Notes: generated by a model not told the origin, from the letters alone. Positions 1-8,618 are shown, numbered from the stretch's first letter. The stretch: 32,373 nucleotides of DNA from Shewanella saliphila (GCF_014648295.1 NZ_BMQV01000048.1:1-32373), one strand, 5' to 3'. Made by a program: numbers and translations.

Positions 1-111
1 TATAACGATATCGTGGAGCAGTGTTGTAAAGCCTGGAATATATTTATTCAGTGCAAGGATAGGGTAAAAAGTTTGTGTACACGAGACTGGGCTAATATGG
101 GCAAAGTCTAA
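1..111 (+). mobile_element. IS630-family transposase, C-terminal end (cut by window edge)
   Basis: Reading frame 1 is open from the first base to a TAA at 109-111 and encodes 36 residues. The stretch YNDIVEQCCKAW followed by TRDWANMGK resembles the extreme C-terminus of IS630/Tc1-type DDE transposases, which end in a conserved amphipathic helix and a short R-(D/E)-W motif. The catalytic DDE residues would lie upstream of the window, so whether the element is intact cannot be judged. The stop codon lies inside a perfect hairpin (108-136) that probably ends transcription or marks the element's end. The assignment rests on motif recognition only. Confidence 0.7.
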
Positions 112-136
112 TGCGGATTGGTATAATCCGCATTAG
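108..136 (+). terminator. Perfect 12-bp hairpin at the end of the transposase gene
   Basis: CTAATGCGGATT (108-119) pairs perfectly with AATCCGCATTAG (125-136) around the loop GGTAT. The left arm includes the transposase stop codon. It could be a terminator (a short TTCTTTTA run follows) or part of the IS terminal inverted repeat; the other IS end is outside the window. Confidence 0.55.
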
Positions 137-673
137 AATGTGTTCTTTTAGGGGACATTATCAGAGTGGTATTTTCGGCATACTGCGCTCGGCAACGACT
201 CCTGTGTTGCTCTACCTTTTGCATCCACGCAGTTGTACGTTAAGAAAGGCAAACAAAGAAGACCACGCAGATTAGTTTGCCCTTTGGGGGCTCACAAACC
301 CCCATTACGGGTTCAAATGACTTTGATGTAGACGACGATACCTACAATTATTTTCATTGTACTGGCTCTAGTAACGCAGCCTAAAATAGATCACATTCTG
401 ATAAGGATTGGTATTACTCTTATCGTCCGCTCCACCAATAATATTGCGGCTTAGCTTAAAGCGATGCTTTTTAGTTTCTAAAGTTAAATTTTTTAGCTAA
501 GAAACATATGCTGAATATTTTGAAATGATTTACGAGATAACTCAATTATGTTGAATTGTTGTAATCCATTCATTTAGTTAAGCGTTAATTTTGAACAAAA
601 TCGATCTATTTTCTTGCCATTCTCATATTGCTCCCCTAAGTTAAGTGCCAATTGCATGGGATAAGGGTTAACA
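137..673. other. Non-coding stretch upstream of cinA
   Basis: No convincing gene is visible in these roughly 540 bases. There is a G-run/C-run hairpin (TGGGGG pairing with CCCCCA, about 284-304). A second copy of GGATTGGTAT occurs near 412, the first being inside the IS hairpin at 115-124. The stretch of about 170-270 looks like a dispersed Shewanella-type intergenic repeat, but no second copy exists in this window to prove it. The last 150 bases are AT-rich and should hold the cinA promoter; I could not pick a clear -35/-10 pair. Confidence 0.5.
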
Positions 674-1948
674 ATGAAGTTAGAAATGATTTGTACAGGC
701 GAAGAAGTATTATCAGGTCAGATTATTGATACCAATGCTGCGTGGGTTGCTAATACCTTGATGGAAATAGGTATTGAGATGCAACATCGGGTCACTGTGG
801 GTGATCGCCTTGAGGATCTGGTTGCTGTATTTCAAGAGCGCAGTAAGCATGCGGACGTGATTATTGTTAATGGTGGTTTGGGGCCTACCAGTGACGATAT
901 GTCAGCACTAGCAATGGCGAAGGCTAAAGGCGAAGAATTAGTTGAAAATACCCAGTGGCGCGAACATTTAGAAGACTGGTTTACTCGTAATCGTCGCTTT
1001 ATGGCTAAAAGTAATTTAAAACAAGCATGGTTACCAGAGTCTGCCGTTATGGTTGATAACCCTGTCGGAACTGCTTGTGGGTTTAGAGTTAAGCTCAATA
1101 ATGCCTGGTTGTTTTTTACACCTGGTGTGCCTTTTGAGTTAAAGCAAATGATTACCGAGCAGTTTATTCCCTTCATTACAGAAGAGTTTGGCGTGCAACA
1201 AAAGTCAGCGTTAGAAAAACTGCTGACCATAGGTCACGGTGAGTCATCACTTGCAGATACGTTATCAGAATTAACCTTACCAGAAGGCATTGAGTTGGGT
1301 TACCGTTCGTCAATGCCACACATCGAAATTAAAGTTTTCGCTCGTGGTGATAAAGCGATACGCAATTTGCCTGGAGTCACTAAACAGGTAAAAGCATTGC
1401 TCGGTACTGCAGTTGTGGCTGAAAACCGTCCTACATTAGCGGCCGAAATTCATCATAGATTATATCAATCAGGTTTGAGTTTGAGTGTTGCAGAGTCTTG
1501 TACAGGCGGCATGATTACCAGTCAGTTAATCGACTTTCCTGGAAGTTCTTCATATTTACACTATGGCCTTGTGACTTACAGTAATGAGTCAAAAGTGAAA
1601 GTGCTAGGAGTGAGCCCGCAGATCCTTGACGATCATGGTGCTGTGTCTATTGCAACCGTTGAAGCAATGGCTCAAGGTGCGCGTGATATTCTAGGGAGTG
1701 ATTTTGCATTAGCAACCAGTGGTATTGCTGGCCCTGATGGTGGCTCTGATGAAAAGCCTGTTGGTACCGTCGCGATTGCGCTCGCGACCAAGCATGGTAT
1801 TTACAGCCAAATGGTTAAGTTACCAAGGCGCTCTCGCCAACTTGTGCGTAGCCTAAGTACTGCTATTGCGTATGATATGTTGCGCCGGGCTTTACTCGAA
1901 GAAGCTGTCATTGTTGATTATCCAGCAGTAGAGCGCTTCGCTAAGTAA
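674..1948 (+). CDS. cinA: CinA family protein (molybdopterin-binding-like + NMN deamidase domains)
   Basis: This 424-residue protein has the two-domain CinA layout. The N-terminal MoaB/MogA-like domain (about 1-170) shows CTGEEVLSGQIIDTNA and NGGLGPTSDD. The C-terminal PncC domain (about 255-412) shows VAESCTGG, the FPGSSSYLHYG region and TSGIAGPDGG. In the family the PncC part deamidates nicotinamide mononucleotide in pyridine nucleotide salvage, and some N-terminal domains act as ADP-ribose pyrophosphatases. The ATG at 674 follows an AAGGG ribosome site with suitable spacing. The length fits Shewanella CinA-like proteins. The gene stands alone and ends at a hairpin shared with the convergent DUF2339 gene. 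The protein is expected to be cytoplasmic. Confidence 0.9.
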   Translation: MKLEMICTGEEVLSGQIIDTNAAWVANTLMEIGIEMQHRVTVGDRLEDLVAVFQERSKHADVIIVNGGLGPTSDDMSALAMAKAKGEELVENTQWREHLEDWFTRNRRFMAKSNLKQAWLPESAVMVDNPVGTACGFRVKLNNAWLFFTPGVPFELKQMITEQFIPFITEEFGVQQKSALEKLLTIGHGESSLADTLSELTLPEGIELGYRSSMPHIEIKVFARGDKAIRNLPGVTKQVKALLGTAVVAENRPTLAAEIHHRLYQSGLSLSVAESCTGGMITSQLIDFPGSSSYLHYGLVTYSNESKVKVLGVSPQILDDHGAVSIATVEAMAQGARDILGSDFALATSGIAGPDGGSDEKPVGTVAIALATKHGIYSQMVKLPRRSRQLVRSLSTAIAYDMLRRALLEEAVIVDYPAVERFAK

Positions 1949-1975
1949 CTTTTATCGAGTATTACTGTCTATTCA

Positions 1976-2006
1976 AAGTTTGCCAGCGTATAAAGCTGGC
2001 AAACTT
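1976..2006. terminator. Shared hairpin between convergent cinA and DUF2339 gene
   Basis: AAGTTTGCCAGC (1976-1987) and GCTGGCAAACTT (1995-2006) form a perfect 12-bp stem with a 7-base loop between two converging genes. Neither side has a long T run (TTATAT on plus, CTTTGAATAG on minus), so termination efficiency is uncertain. Confidence 0.7.
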
Positions 2007-2015
2007 ATATGATAA

Positions 2016-5000
2016 CTAAGATGTTAAGCTTTGTACTTGTAGGTTATTCTTCGCTTTTTGATAAAAGTACGCCACCGTCAGTAAAATCACGCCAATCACA
2101 ATAAAGGCGACAATCTTTTGGACTAATTCGAAAGAGGCCATATCTATTACAATCACTTTTATACATGCTAGCGAAAATAGCAGTGCAGCGACCCTGACTA
2201 AGTTAGCTTGCAGTGCTCGTAAACTGATAAACATCACCACGCTTGCGTGAACAACCAATAATATCGCACTCATTGGCGCGGCAATGCTAGTACTGAATTG
2301 ATAACACCACAACATATAGCTTAGTGTTAACAGCCCATGCCAAGCCCATTTCAATGCAGTGGCTGGGAGTGATTTTTTGTGGGCCCTAATCGCTAATCTA
2401 GCAGTCATTAAATACCACCCTAATAAAATGAGGATCCCCAACTCAGCAATATTTATGAGTAAATTATCTATGTTCAACGACAGCGGTATGTCGCTATGCA
2501 ATATGATGGGTAACAATGCACAGGCAAAAATAGCAAAATACGCCAGGCTATAACTCGGAGCAAGTGCATGCTTGAATCGTTGACCTATAACATTATTACG
2601 TTCGGTAATTAGCGTAAAGTAACCACACATGATTAAAGCAGTGATTGCCCATGATGGATAAAACAAATTAGTCACGGTTTGGCTCATGACTGCAATCACT
2701 AACCCCAAATAATACGGGCTGATATGCCAATGTAACCTGGTGATTTGTTGCCATTCTGTCGGTAATTGTACAAAGCGCAACGTAATAAAACCTAGCAAAA
2801 ATAGCCCAATAGCTAACGCTACAAGCCCTTGCCATAGTTCTGCGAGACACATAGCAGCAGTAATTAATATCGCTAACACAGTAAGGATTTGCGCTTCATA
2901 ACGTAAAACTTTGTGGCGAACAAAATAGGCTATCGCCAAACTGCCAATAGTGCTTAACCATAAGTAAATCGCAATATATTCAGGCCAGCTACGCATTATC
3001 TTAGGTAATAATAATAGCGGAAGTGCAATATAGCAGACTAACTGCACATAATAAGCTAGGCGGATCAATTTCGCGTTGGCATAGTGTTTTTTGTACCAGT
3101 AGTAGGCCAACAATAAGCCAACAAACAATTCAATTCGCGCCAGTTTGGCGTTCAATGCTTGGTCTGCAAAGCTAAGGCTGTTGGCATCTAACATAGCAAA
3201 ACTCACCAAGCCTAATAATGGTAATTGCCATAGCCAAGCCAGTACCTCATTAAACCGCAAAGTATATTTTGCACTCATATAAAGCAGTAATAGGCTAATC
3301 AATGGTAGGGTATTTAACCAATACTCATCAGAGACAAAATAACAGATAACCAGGATGGTGACTGAGTAAAGCACACCAAACAACTCACGAATGAAGTGTA
3401 CGGCTAGGTGCTCAAGTTTCATTAAATCAGTTTGATACTGGCTAATGAGCTTTTGAGCCGCATAAGTTAGTGCACAAGTGAGTAGCATCGATATGCTTAA
3501 CAAGGCTTGATAACTTAGCATACCTTGTTCTTGGTAATGTGATTGAGTCAGTACATCGAACAGATTAATAAAGCTGCTGACAATGCCTAACACTAACAGC
3601 ACATAAGCTTCAGCTCTAATTGGACTAAATCGGTGTTTGCAGCCTATCCACAGTAACAATAACCCTTCTAACAACAGCACGAGTCCCATCAGTTCAGCAC
3701 TGAGTAAAAAGAGCGCTGCAAAGCCAGCAAAGCTACCTGCAAAAGCAAGTGCTAGGGCACTGATATCTTTGTCGCGTTTTAAAGCCCAATACAATAACGA
3801 ACACAAGAGCGCATTTACGGCAAATAGCTCACCAGCAAAATGGCTCCATTCTATCAGTGTGTAAAGGATAAATATCATTAATGCGACAGGCACAGCGAGT
3901 AAGCGTGGCGTCAATGCAGACTTAATGACAAACAATAAGCTGGCGATACTGTACAGATAAAATAACCCGTTAATCGCGAGTAATGTCAGGCCCGTTTGCC
4001 AGTCAATAGAGGCAAATGGTAATGGGATAAATACACTAAGCACTTGGATACAAGCAATATGCAGTAGAGCGGTCACTTCAATTAATATTGGCCAGGCTAG
4101 CTTATGGCTTTGTACCATAGAGCAAATACCAATAAGCAGTAAGTAAGGTAAGTAGAGTAATGGAGCTTGTCCGCCATCGAGCAACATTAATGGTGCTAGC
4201 GAGCCACCCAGTAAAGCGACAATAGCAACTACTTTGGTGTCGAGTTTAAATGACAGGCCATAACCGAGCAGGGTATTGAGTAGTAACAGGCCAAAGCAAA
4301 CCGTGTCGGGAATAATCGTAAAATAAGGTCCAAGAAAATACAGACACAAATAGTTAAGAATAAGCCCTAGTCCTACCAACCCTGAGCCAAAATCTTCCAT
4401 TCCAGCTCGTTTTTGTCGAATAAAGACGCCGCCTGCAATAATACTGTTAGCTACCCCAAGCCCAAGCAAGGCCTTAGCCAGCTCAGAAAACCAATTGTTG
4501 ATTGAATATTGTAATAAGTAGCCAAAACCTAAAGTCAGGGTGATGATCCCGGCTACGGTCATCAAAAAGACTGGGCCTAACCCTTTAGTTTGGTAGTGTT
4601 GATAGAATTGTTTTACTTGATCGGTTAACCCGGAAAGTGGTGCTAATGCGGCAGAACTAAATTCGGCAATAGCTTCAGCTAATTGGGTGATCATGGCGCT
4701 AAGTGCACTTTGTCTTGCTGGGCCTAGATGGGGTGTTGATTGAGTCGAATCGCTGACCTGATTGCCCCACGCAGACGAAGTATCGTGCGCTTTTTGTTGG
4801 AGTTGGTCGTTGTGGATTGGCTCTGAAAGCTGGCTGTGTTGCTGTATGTCATGTGCTGAGGTGTCTAGTGTAGGGCTTAACACTTGAGTATTGGTGTTAC
4901 TCAGCTCGTCACCATTGCCATTGCCATGGCTGTCACTAGTCGCGTCACCTTGATATTGGGCTTGCACTTGATGCGACAATGCATCCAATTGCTGACCAAA

Positions 5001-5105
5001 TTTAGCGAGTTGCTGTGCTACATCGGCTTGTTGTGCCTGTTGCTGTGAGGCAAGCTCTGCGAGTTGTTCTTTTAATTTAGCGACGTCATCCATTAACGGC
5101 ATCAT
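2016..5105 (-). CDS. DUF2339 family multi-spanning membrane protein
   Basis: This is a 1029-residue integral membrane protein. The N-terminus (about 1-50) is a Gln/Ala-rich coiled coil (VAKLKEQLAELASQQQ). A polar, Ser/Asn/Gln-rich linker follows to about 150. From about 175 to the end, hydrophobic helices repeat almost without loops, consistent with well over twenty membrane segments. This layout is that of DUF2339 proteins, whose function is unknown; a role in cell envelope or transport is only supposition. Several in-frame ATGs lie at the start (5105, 5102, 5093). GGGATAA just upstream favours 5105 or 5102. The flgT-like gene lies 146 bases upstream on the same strand with a weak hairpin between, so read-through is possible, but the two need not be linked in function. 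Confidence 0.85.
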   Translation of the reverse strand: MMPLMDDVAKLKEQLAELASQQQAQQADVAQQLAKFGQQLDALSHQVQAQYQGDATSDSHGNGNGDELSNTNTQVLSPTLDTSAHDIQQHSQLSEPIHNDQLQQKAHDTSSAWGNQVSDSTQSTPHLGPARQSALSAMITQLAEAIAEFSSAALAPLSGLTDQVKQFYQHYQTKGLGPVFLMTVAGIITLTLGFGYLLQYSINNWFSELAKALLGLGVANSIIAGGVFIRQKRAGMEDFGSGLVGLGLILNYLCLYFLGPYFTIIPDTVCFGLLLLNTLLGYGLSFKLDTKVVAIVALLGGSLAPLMLLDGGQAPLLYLPYLLLIGICSMVQSHKLAWPILIEVTALLHIACIQVLSVFIPLPFASIDWQTGLTLLAINGLFYLYSIASLLFVIKSALTPRLLAVPVALMIFILYTLIEWSHFAGELFAVNALLCSLLYWALKRDKDISALALAFAGSFAGFAALFLLSAELMGLVLLLEGLLLLWIGCKHRFSPIRAEAYVLLVLGIVSSFINLFDVLTQSHYQEQGMLSYQALLSISMLLTCALTYAAQKLISQYQTDLMKLEHLAVHFIRELFGVLYSVTILVICYFVSDEYWLNTLPLISLLLLYMSAKYTLRFNEVLAWLWQLPLLGLVSFAMLDANSLSFADQALNAKLARIELFVGLLLAYYWYKKHYANAKLIRLAYYVQLVCYIALPLLLLPKIMRSWPEYIAIYLWLSTIGSLAIAYFVRHKVLRYEAQILTVLAILITAAMCLAELWQGLVALAIGLFLLGFITLRFVQLPTEWQQITRLHWHISPYYLGLVIAVMSQTVTNLFYPSWAITALIMCGYFTLITERNNVIGQRFKHALAPSYSLAYFAIFACALLPIILHSDIPLSLNIDNLLINIAELGILILLGWYLMTARLAIRAHKKSLPATALKWAWHGLLTLSYMLWCYQFSTSIAAPMSAILLVVHASVVMFISLRALQANLVRVAALLFSLACIKVIVIDMASFELVQKIVAFIVIGVILLTVAYFYQKAKNNLQVQSLTS

Positions 5106-5206
5106 TTATCCCATGATTACTAAGAATTCCAATCGTGCCAGATGATTGTACGTGGTTCTGATTGATTAGGAAATGTTCAGTTTTCTGATACTTGGGATAA
5201 ATACGG

Positions 5207-5228
5207 CGAGCGCACTCCATTGCACTCG
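5207..5228 (-). terminator. Weak hairpin downstream of the flgT-like gene
   Basis: On the minus strand CGAGTGCA pairs with TGCGCTCG (one G-U pair, six-base loop), about 24 bases past the flgT-like stop. Only CCGTATTTAT follows, so it is at best a leaky terminator before the DUF2339 gene. Confidence 0.4.
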
Positions 5229-5251
5229 GGTGTATAGATATGAAATGTGAA

Positions 5252-6436
5252 CTACTTTTGCGGTACAGTTGTTACGACGTCATAGAGATCAATTTGATGC
5301 TGCTTCATGCCATTTGGATCAGCATCAAGAGGCACTTGCAGCAAGCTTATCTTGTTACTGACTTGAACCACTTTCAAGAGCGTCGGTTCGGTAGGTGGCA
5401 TCAAGGTAGAAAGCACTGTGTGGTTTAAGGCAATACTATTGAGTTTGATATATTGAAATACATCGCCTTTATTTACGCCGTGTAAGGTACCAATATTAAT
5501 TGTAATATATTGATCGTCCTTGTTGATGACCGTGGCTTTAGTGGCTTCACAACTTAAGGTTTCGTTGATGTCTTTTGCCGCATTAAACAGGGTATCAACA
5601 ATGGTTTTTCCATAATCACTGCGCCAAAATAAACTATTGGCTAAATCAACGCGACTAAAAGAGTCAAAGCTCCAGTCGCCCTCACCGTGGTATTCGTTCT
5701 CAACTAAAATACTGTCGCTGATCCTGTCGTACATAAACACTTTTATCGTGAAATTACGCTTAGGGGTGGTGGTTTTATTCAATAGACTGGAGGTGGTTTC
5801 ATTAAACAGGCCAATGTCACGGATATAACCAAAGACCAAGTATTGGCTTTGATATTGGCTATTAAGCGAGTGAGAAATGCTTTGCACTGCTTTTAAATCG
5901 ACTGTGTCCATGTCGATTTCGGGCCTAAAGACCATTTCTGGGATCAGTTCTTCGACAAATACGTTAGGTTGGTTAATCAGCTCGTTTTTAAAACGTGAAA
6001 CAACGTGAAAAGGCAGGCTAAATACATCCCCTGTGGTAGCTTGCGCTGGGGTTAGCAGTGGAAATTGAGCCACAATAAGTTGTTTAAGGTAGCGATCTTT
6101 AGTGCAATTTAGACTCGATTTTAGATTCACTTTGACATTAATGGTTAAGATGTCATTTTTAAGTGACTCATTAAGGATTTTTATCTCACTGATTTGATGC
6201 TCAGACTGAATGCTACTTGAGTTTTGGCTTAAAATACCATCGGTAACCGTGGATTCAATTTTGACAAAGCTATTAGCTTGCAATGAAGCATTTTCAATTG
6301 CCTGTTTGATGACTTTTTTACGAACATCATTGTAATCATCGTCATTTACAGCCATCGATGCCTGGCCAACATACCATTGAGCTTGTGCCATTAATGGCAT
6401 TAATAATAGCCCGAAAACAAATAACAGCTTGATCAT
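5252..6436 (-). CDS. FlgT-like H-ring periplasmic protein (orphan copy)
   Basis: This 394-residue protein starts with a clear Sec signal peptide (MIKLLFVFGLLLMPLMAQA, cut before QWY). The next residues, a region with KKVIKQAIENASLQANSF and EIKILNESLKNDILTINV, follow the FlgT N-terminal domain. The stretch with LNCTKDRYLKQLIV matches the FlgT middle domain. The C-terminal part has ITINIGTLHGVNKGDVF, the SH3-like fold seen in FlgT. In Vibrio, FlgT builds the H-ring around the LP ring of the polar flagellum and helps recruit stator T-ring proteins. The length is close to Vibrio FlgT. Its ATG lies 3 bases after the flgH-like stop, so the two are co-transcribed. No flagellar export, rod, hook or motor genes are nearby, so the role here is uncertain. 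I therefore give no gene symbol. Confidence 0.82.
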   Translation of the reverse strand: MIKLLFVFGLLLMPLMAQAQWYVGQASMAVNDDDYNDVRKKVIKQAIENASLQANSFVKIESTVTDGILSQNSSSIQSEHQISEIKILNESLKNDILTINVKVNLKSSLNCTKDRYLKQLIVAQFPLLTPAQATTGDVFSLPFHVVSRFKNELINQPNVFVEELIPEMVFRPEIDMDTVDLKAVQSISHSLNSQYQSQYLVFGYIRDIGLFNETTSSLLNKTTTPKRNFTIKVFMYDRISDSILVENEYHGEGDWSFDSFSRVDLANSLFWRSDYGKTIVDTLFNAAKDINETLSCEATKATVINKDDQYITINIGTLHGVNKGDVFQYIKLNSIALNHTVLSTLMPPTEPTLLKVVQVSNKISLLQVPLDADPNGMKQHQIDLYDVVTTVPQK

Positions 6437-6439
6437 TAG

Positions 6440-7168
6440 TTAGCCGAAAATATTGAGTAATTTACTGATAAGTGAAGGATCTTGGTTGTCCTGCTGGTCG
6501 CCTTTAGCGCTAACTTCAATAATAGCATTGCCAACCATGTTTGAGTCAATAGAATGATCGGCCGCTACGTCCGTTACTCTTATTTCGCCAGAAAACCTAA
6601 CATATTCATCACCTTTATTGAGCTTAAGCCACTTTTCACCCGCAACAATCAAATTGCCATTAGGGAGCTTTTCTCTTACCGACACTGTAATGGTGCCAGA
6701 TAAATAGTTATTTTGATTACTTTCTGCAGAGCTATCAAAACTTTTTTCTTGGCTGTAGTCGGCATCTAGATTGTCGCTATTAATATTAATGCTACCAGCA
6801 GTAATCGATGGCGACAAAGTGAATTCGTTGGTGTTATCTCTTTGGTAGCTTATTGACTTTTTAGAAGTCATTTCTTCATTCAGTTTAATCATTATCATGT
6901 CGCCAACTTCATAACGATTATTGTTTTGATAGATGTTATAGATATTATTAGGATTAAATATGGAACCTGTGACTTGCGGAGCCTGTTGAATGTTGTTATT
7001 TCTAACAGGGCGATAACGAGGGTCACCCTTAACTATTTCTTCACTGTCTTCAACAACACTAATGGTTGTATTTTCTTTTGTTGGGCTTTTTATTTCTGCA
7101 ACTTCAGTCGTTGAACACGCGGATAAAAATGTTAAAAAGAGTAAGCTAAATGGCAATGATTTATTCAT
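6440..7168 (-). CDS. FlgH-like L-ring lipoprotein (orphan copy)
   Basis: The sequence has a lipoprotein signal (MNKSLPFSLLFLTFLSAC, lipobox LSAC with Cys18). It then follows the FlgH pattern: GSIFNPNN, YEVGDMIMIKLNEEMTSKKS, the central Gly/Ser/Asn region, LSGTITVSVREKLPNGNLIVAGEKWL, EYVRFSGEIRVTDV and SNMVGNAIIEVSAKG. FlgH forms the outer-membrane L-ring that lets the flagellar rod pass. I start it at the ATG at 7168, preceded by GGATAACTAAA; a TTG at 7183 would put charged residues before the signal peptide. A stretch of about 35-60 between lipobox and core is longer than in E. coli FlgH. The partner P-ring gene flgI is absent here. A five-fold GTAAA array lies 85 bases upstream. It is confidently an FlgH homologue, but probably a paralogue with another job. 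Confidence 0.85.
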   Translation of the reverse strand: MNKSLPFSLLFLTFLSACSTTEVAEIKSPTKENTTISVVEDSEEIVKGDPRYRPVRNNNIQQAPQVTGSIFNPNNIYNIYQNNNRYEVGDMIMIKLNEEMTSKKSISYQRDNTNEFTLSPSITAGSININSDNLDADYSQEKSFDSSAESNQNNYLSGTITVSVREKLPNGNLIVAGEKWLKLNKGDEYVRFSGEIRVTDVAADHSIDSNMVGNAIIEVSAKGDQQDNQDPSLISKLLNIFG

Positions 7169-7772
7169 TTTAGTTATCCGCAAAGTTATCGATAGTTTAA
7201 TTTAGCGATAATTTTATGCTATTTTCTATGCGAAAAATGCTTTCTTCTTGATGTTTACCTCCTTTTACCTGAGTTTACCGATCTTTACTTATATTTACTT
7301 TGTATTGATTTATTATGTATTTGTATCTAACTGTTCTTGCTGGTTATTAATTGCTTTTTACATTATTTTTTATACAGTTATTAATTTATTGAGACATTGA
7401 TCACGCTTAATGTTTTCGTCGTTTTGTGAATATTTAGCTTTTCTCACAAGATTTGCTTTTGCTTTGACGCTGGATGGTAATTTTTGAATTAACATTTCAC
7501 GTTGATATTAAGGTATTTTACAATACAGTGTAAGTTAAGTTTTTGTAATGCATAAGTTAGAGATTTATTTTAATATTTTATTTTTTGAAATTAAATATTT
7601 AGAGGTGATGAATTCTTAAGTTTTTACAGAGAGTTTTTTCAGAGAGTTGTTGCCCATAATCGAAACAGTAAGGTACAAGGCAAAAATATTTTCTTTGATT
7701 AACACGTTTTTATGACGAATGATATTTAACCAATAAGTATCAACAGCCCTTAGCCTTGATTAGGAATTCACT
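7169..7772. other. Long AT-rich divergent intergenic region
   Basis: About 600 very AT-rich bases separate the flgH-like gene from the acidic-protein gene. Besides the GTAAA array it holds an inverted repeat TTACA-N6-TGTAA (7518-7533) and a direct repeat of CAGAGAGTT (7627-7635 and 7640-7648). I see no gene, and no convincing sigma-28 or sigma-54 flagellar promoter. Confidence 0.6.
7254..7298 (-). promoter_or_regulatory. Five GTAAA pentamers in 10-bp phase: CpxR-box-like array
   Basis: On the minus strand GTAAA occurs five times with exactly five bases between copies (plus-strand TTTAC at 7254, 7264, 7274, 7284 and 7294). GTAAA-N5-GTAAA is the known consensus of the response regulator CpxR; here the unit is repeated to five. 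All copies lie on one face of the helix. The array ends 85 bases before the flgH-like ATG, a distance that leaves room for a promoter between (for example TAAAAT near 7211-7216). It is about 475 bases from the TTG of the divergent gene. Another OmpR-family regulator could be the true binder. Confidence 0.7.
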
Positions 7773-8549
7773 TTGTCCTTAATAAATTCGTTAAATACTG
7801 CTGCAACCGCTGCTACAACAGCCGCAAGTGCTGTCAACACCATTACGGATCAGCAAGATGCAGTTGCAGAAAACGGTCTTGGCCAAAGCACGTTTGGTGC
7901 CTTGCTTAGCTCATTGTCGTCAGGTTCTGATGCTATTGATTCATCATTAACTAACCTGTCAAATATTGAAGTGCTTTCTGTTGAAAACCTTCAAGACCAG
8001 CTGTTGCAGCAAACAGGCTTAGGCAATGAGAACCTATTGTCGTTAGCCGTATCAGATGACTTAGTATCACAAATGCAACAAGAGCTATTGTCTTCGTTAC
8101 AAACTAGCATGATTAACAGTACAGCTGTGACTAGTGCAGTGTCCTCGGCTGTTTCTTCAGCATCGACAGCTCTGAGTAATCCATTGCAATCAACCGTGGG
8201 CATTACACATGATGAGCTAACAGCTACCGATGAAGCTTCGAGCACCCTTGATGATATATATTCGTTTTCATTTGGTGAAGATGGCCTGGATGGTAACGAT
8301 TTATTTGATTCGGTTAATATATTAAACCATATCCCTATTTTGTCTGACATCTACCAAATTTCTACCGATACAGAAATTAGCCCAGTATCCAAATTGTTAG
8401 GCGGCATGTTGTACTCTGGTTATATTGGCGCCGGTGCGGCGGCCCTTGAGCTAGGTATGAATTATTTCACCGGTTACACAACCAAAGATTTAGTCGCCGA
8501 TACGGGATTATTGTCGTCTGAAACTGATGACGATACCGACACACAATAA
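7773..8549 (+). CDS. Highly acidic Arg/Cys/Trp-free protein of unknown function, next to FlgP-like gene
   Basis: I do not recognise this 258-residue protein. It starts at TTG (7773), supported by AGGA seven bases upstream; no ATG lies upstream in frame. It has no Arg, Cys or Trp and only two Lys, against about 34 Asp plus Glu, so its net charge is near -32. The N-terminus (MSLINSLNTAATAATTAAS) is Ala/Thr-rich and lacks the charged and hydrophobic parts of a Sec signal. The middle (about 85-135) is Ser/Ala/Gln-rich and should form amphipathic helices. Residues about 208-232 (LLGGMLYSGYIGAGAAALEL) are Gly/Ala-rich and hydrophobic, and the tail is DDDTDTQ. This composition resembles flagellar or type III exported axial proteins and some extracellular proteins, but that is inference. 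It is probably co-transcribed with the flgP-like gene 69 bases downstream. Confidence 0.8.
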   Translation: MSLINSLNTAATAATTAASAVNTITDQQDAVAENGLGQSTFGALLSSLSSGSDAIDSSLTNLSNIEVLSVENLQDQLLQQTGLGNENLLSLAVSDDLVSQMQQELLSSLQTSMINSTAVTSAVSSAVSSASTALSNPLQSTVGITHDELTATDEASSTLDDIYSFSFGEDGLDGNDLFDSVNILNHIPILSDIYQISTDTEISPVSKLLGGMLYSGYIGAGAAALELGMNYFTGYTTKDLVADTGLLSSETDDDTDTQ

Positions 8550-8618
8550 CTCAAACATCACATTACCGATGGCTTGTGATGCCACTTCTAATTTGCGCGT
8601 CTATAAGGCGATTTATAC

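Noticed and set aside
832..1230. Minus-strand open frame inside cinA
   Set aside because: Antisense to a confident gene, no domain or ribosome site; a shadow of cinA codon bias.
7169..7772. Flagellar sigma-28 or sigma-54 promoter in the divergent region
   Set aside because: No TAAA-N15-GCCGATAA-like or TGGCAC-N5-TTGC-like site could be found on either strand.
7773..8549. Acidic protein as a flagellin or FliK homologue
   Set aside because: No conserved flagellin N- or C-terminal helices and no FliK C-terminal domain are visible; only composition is similar.
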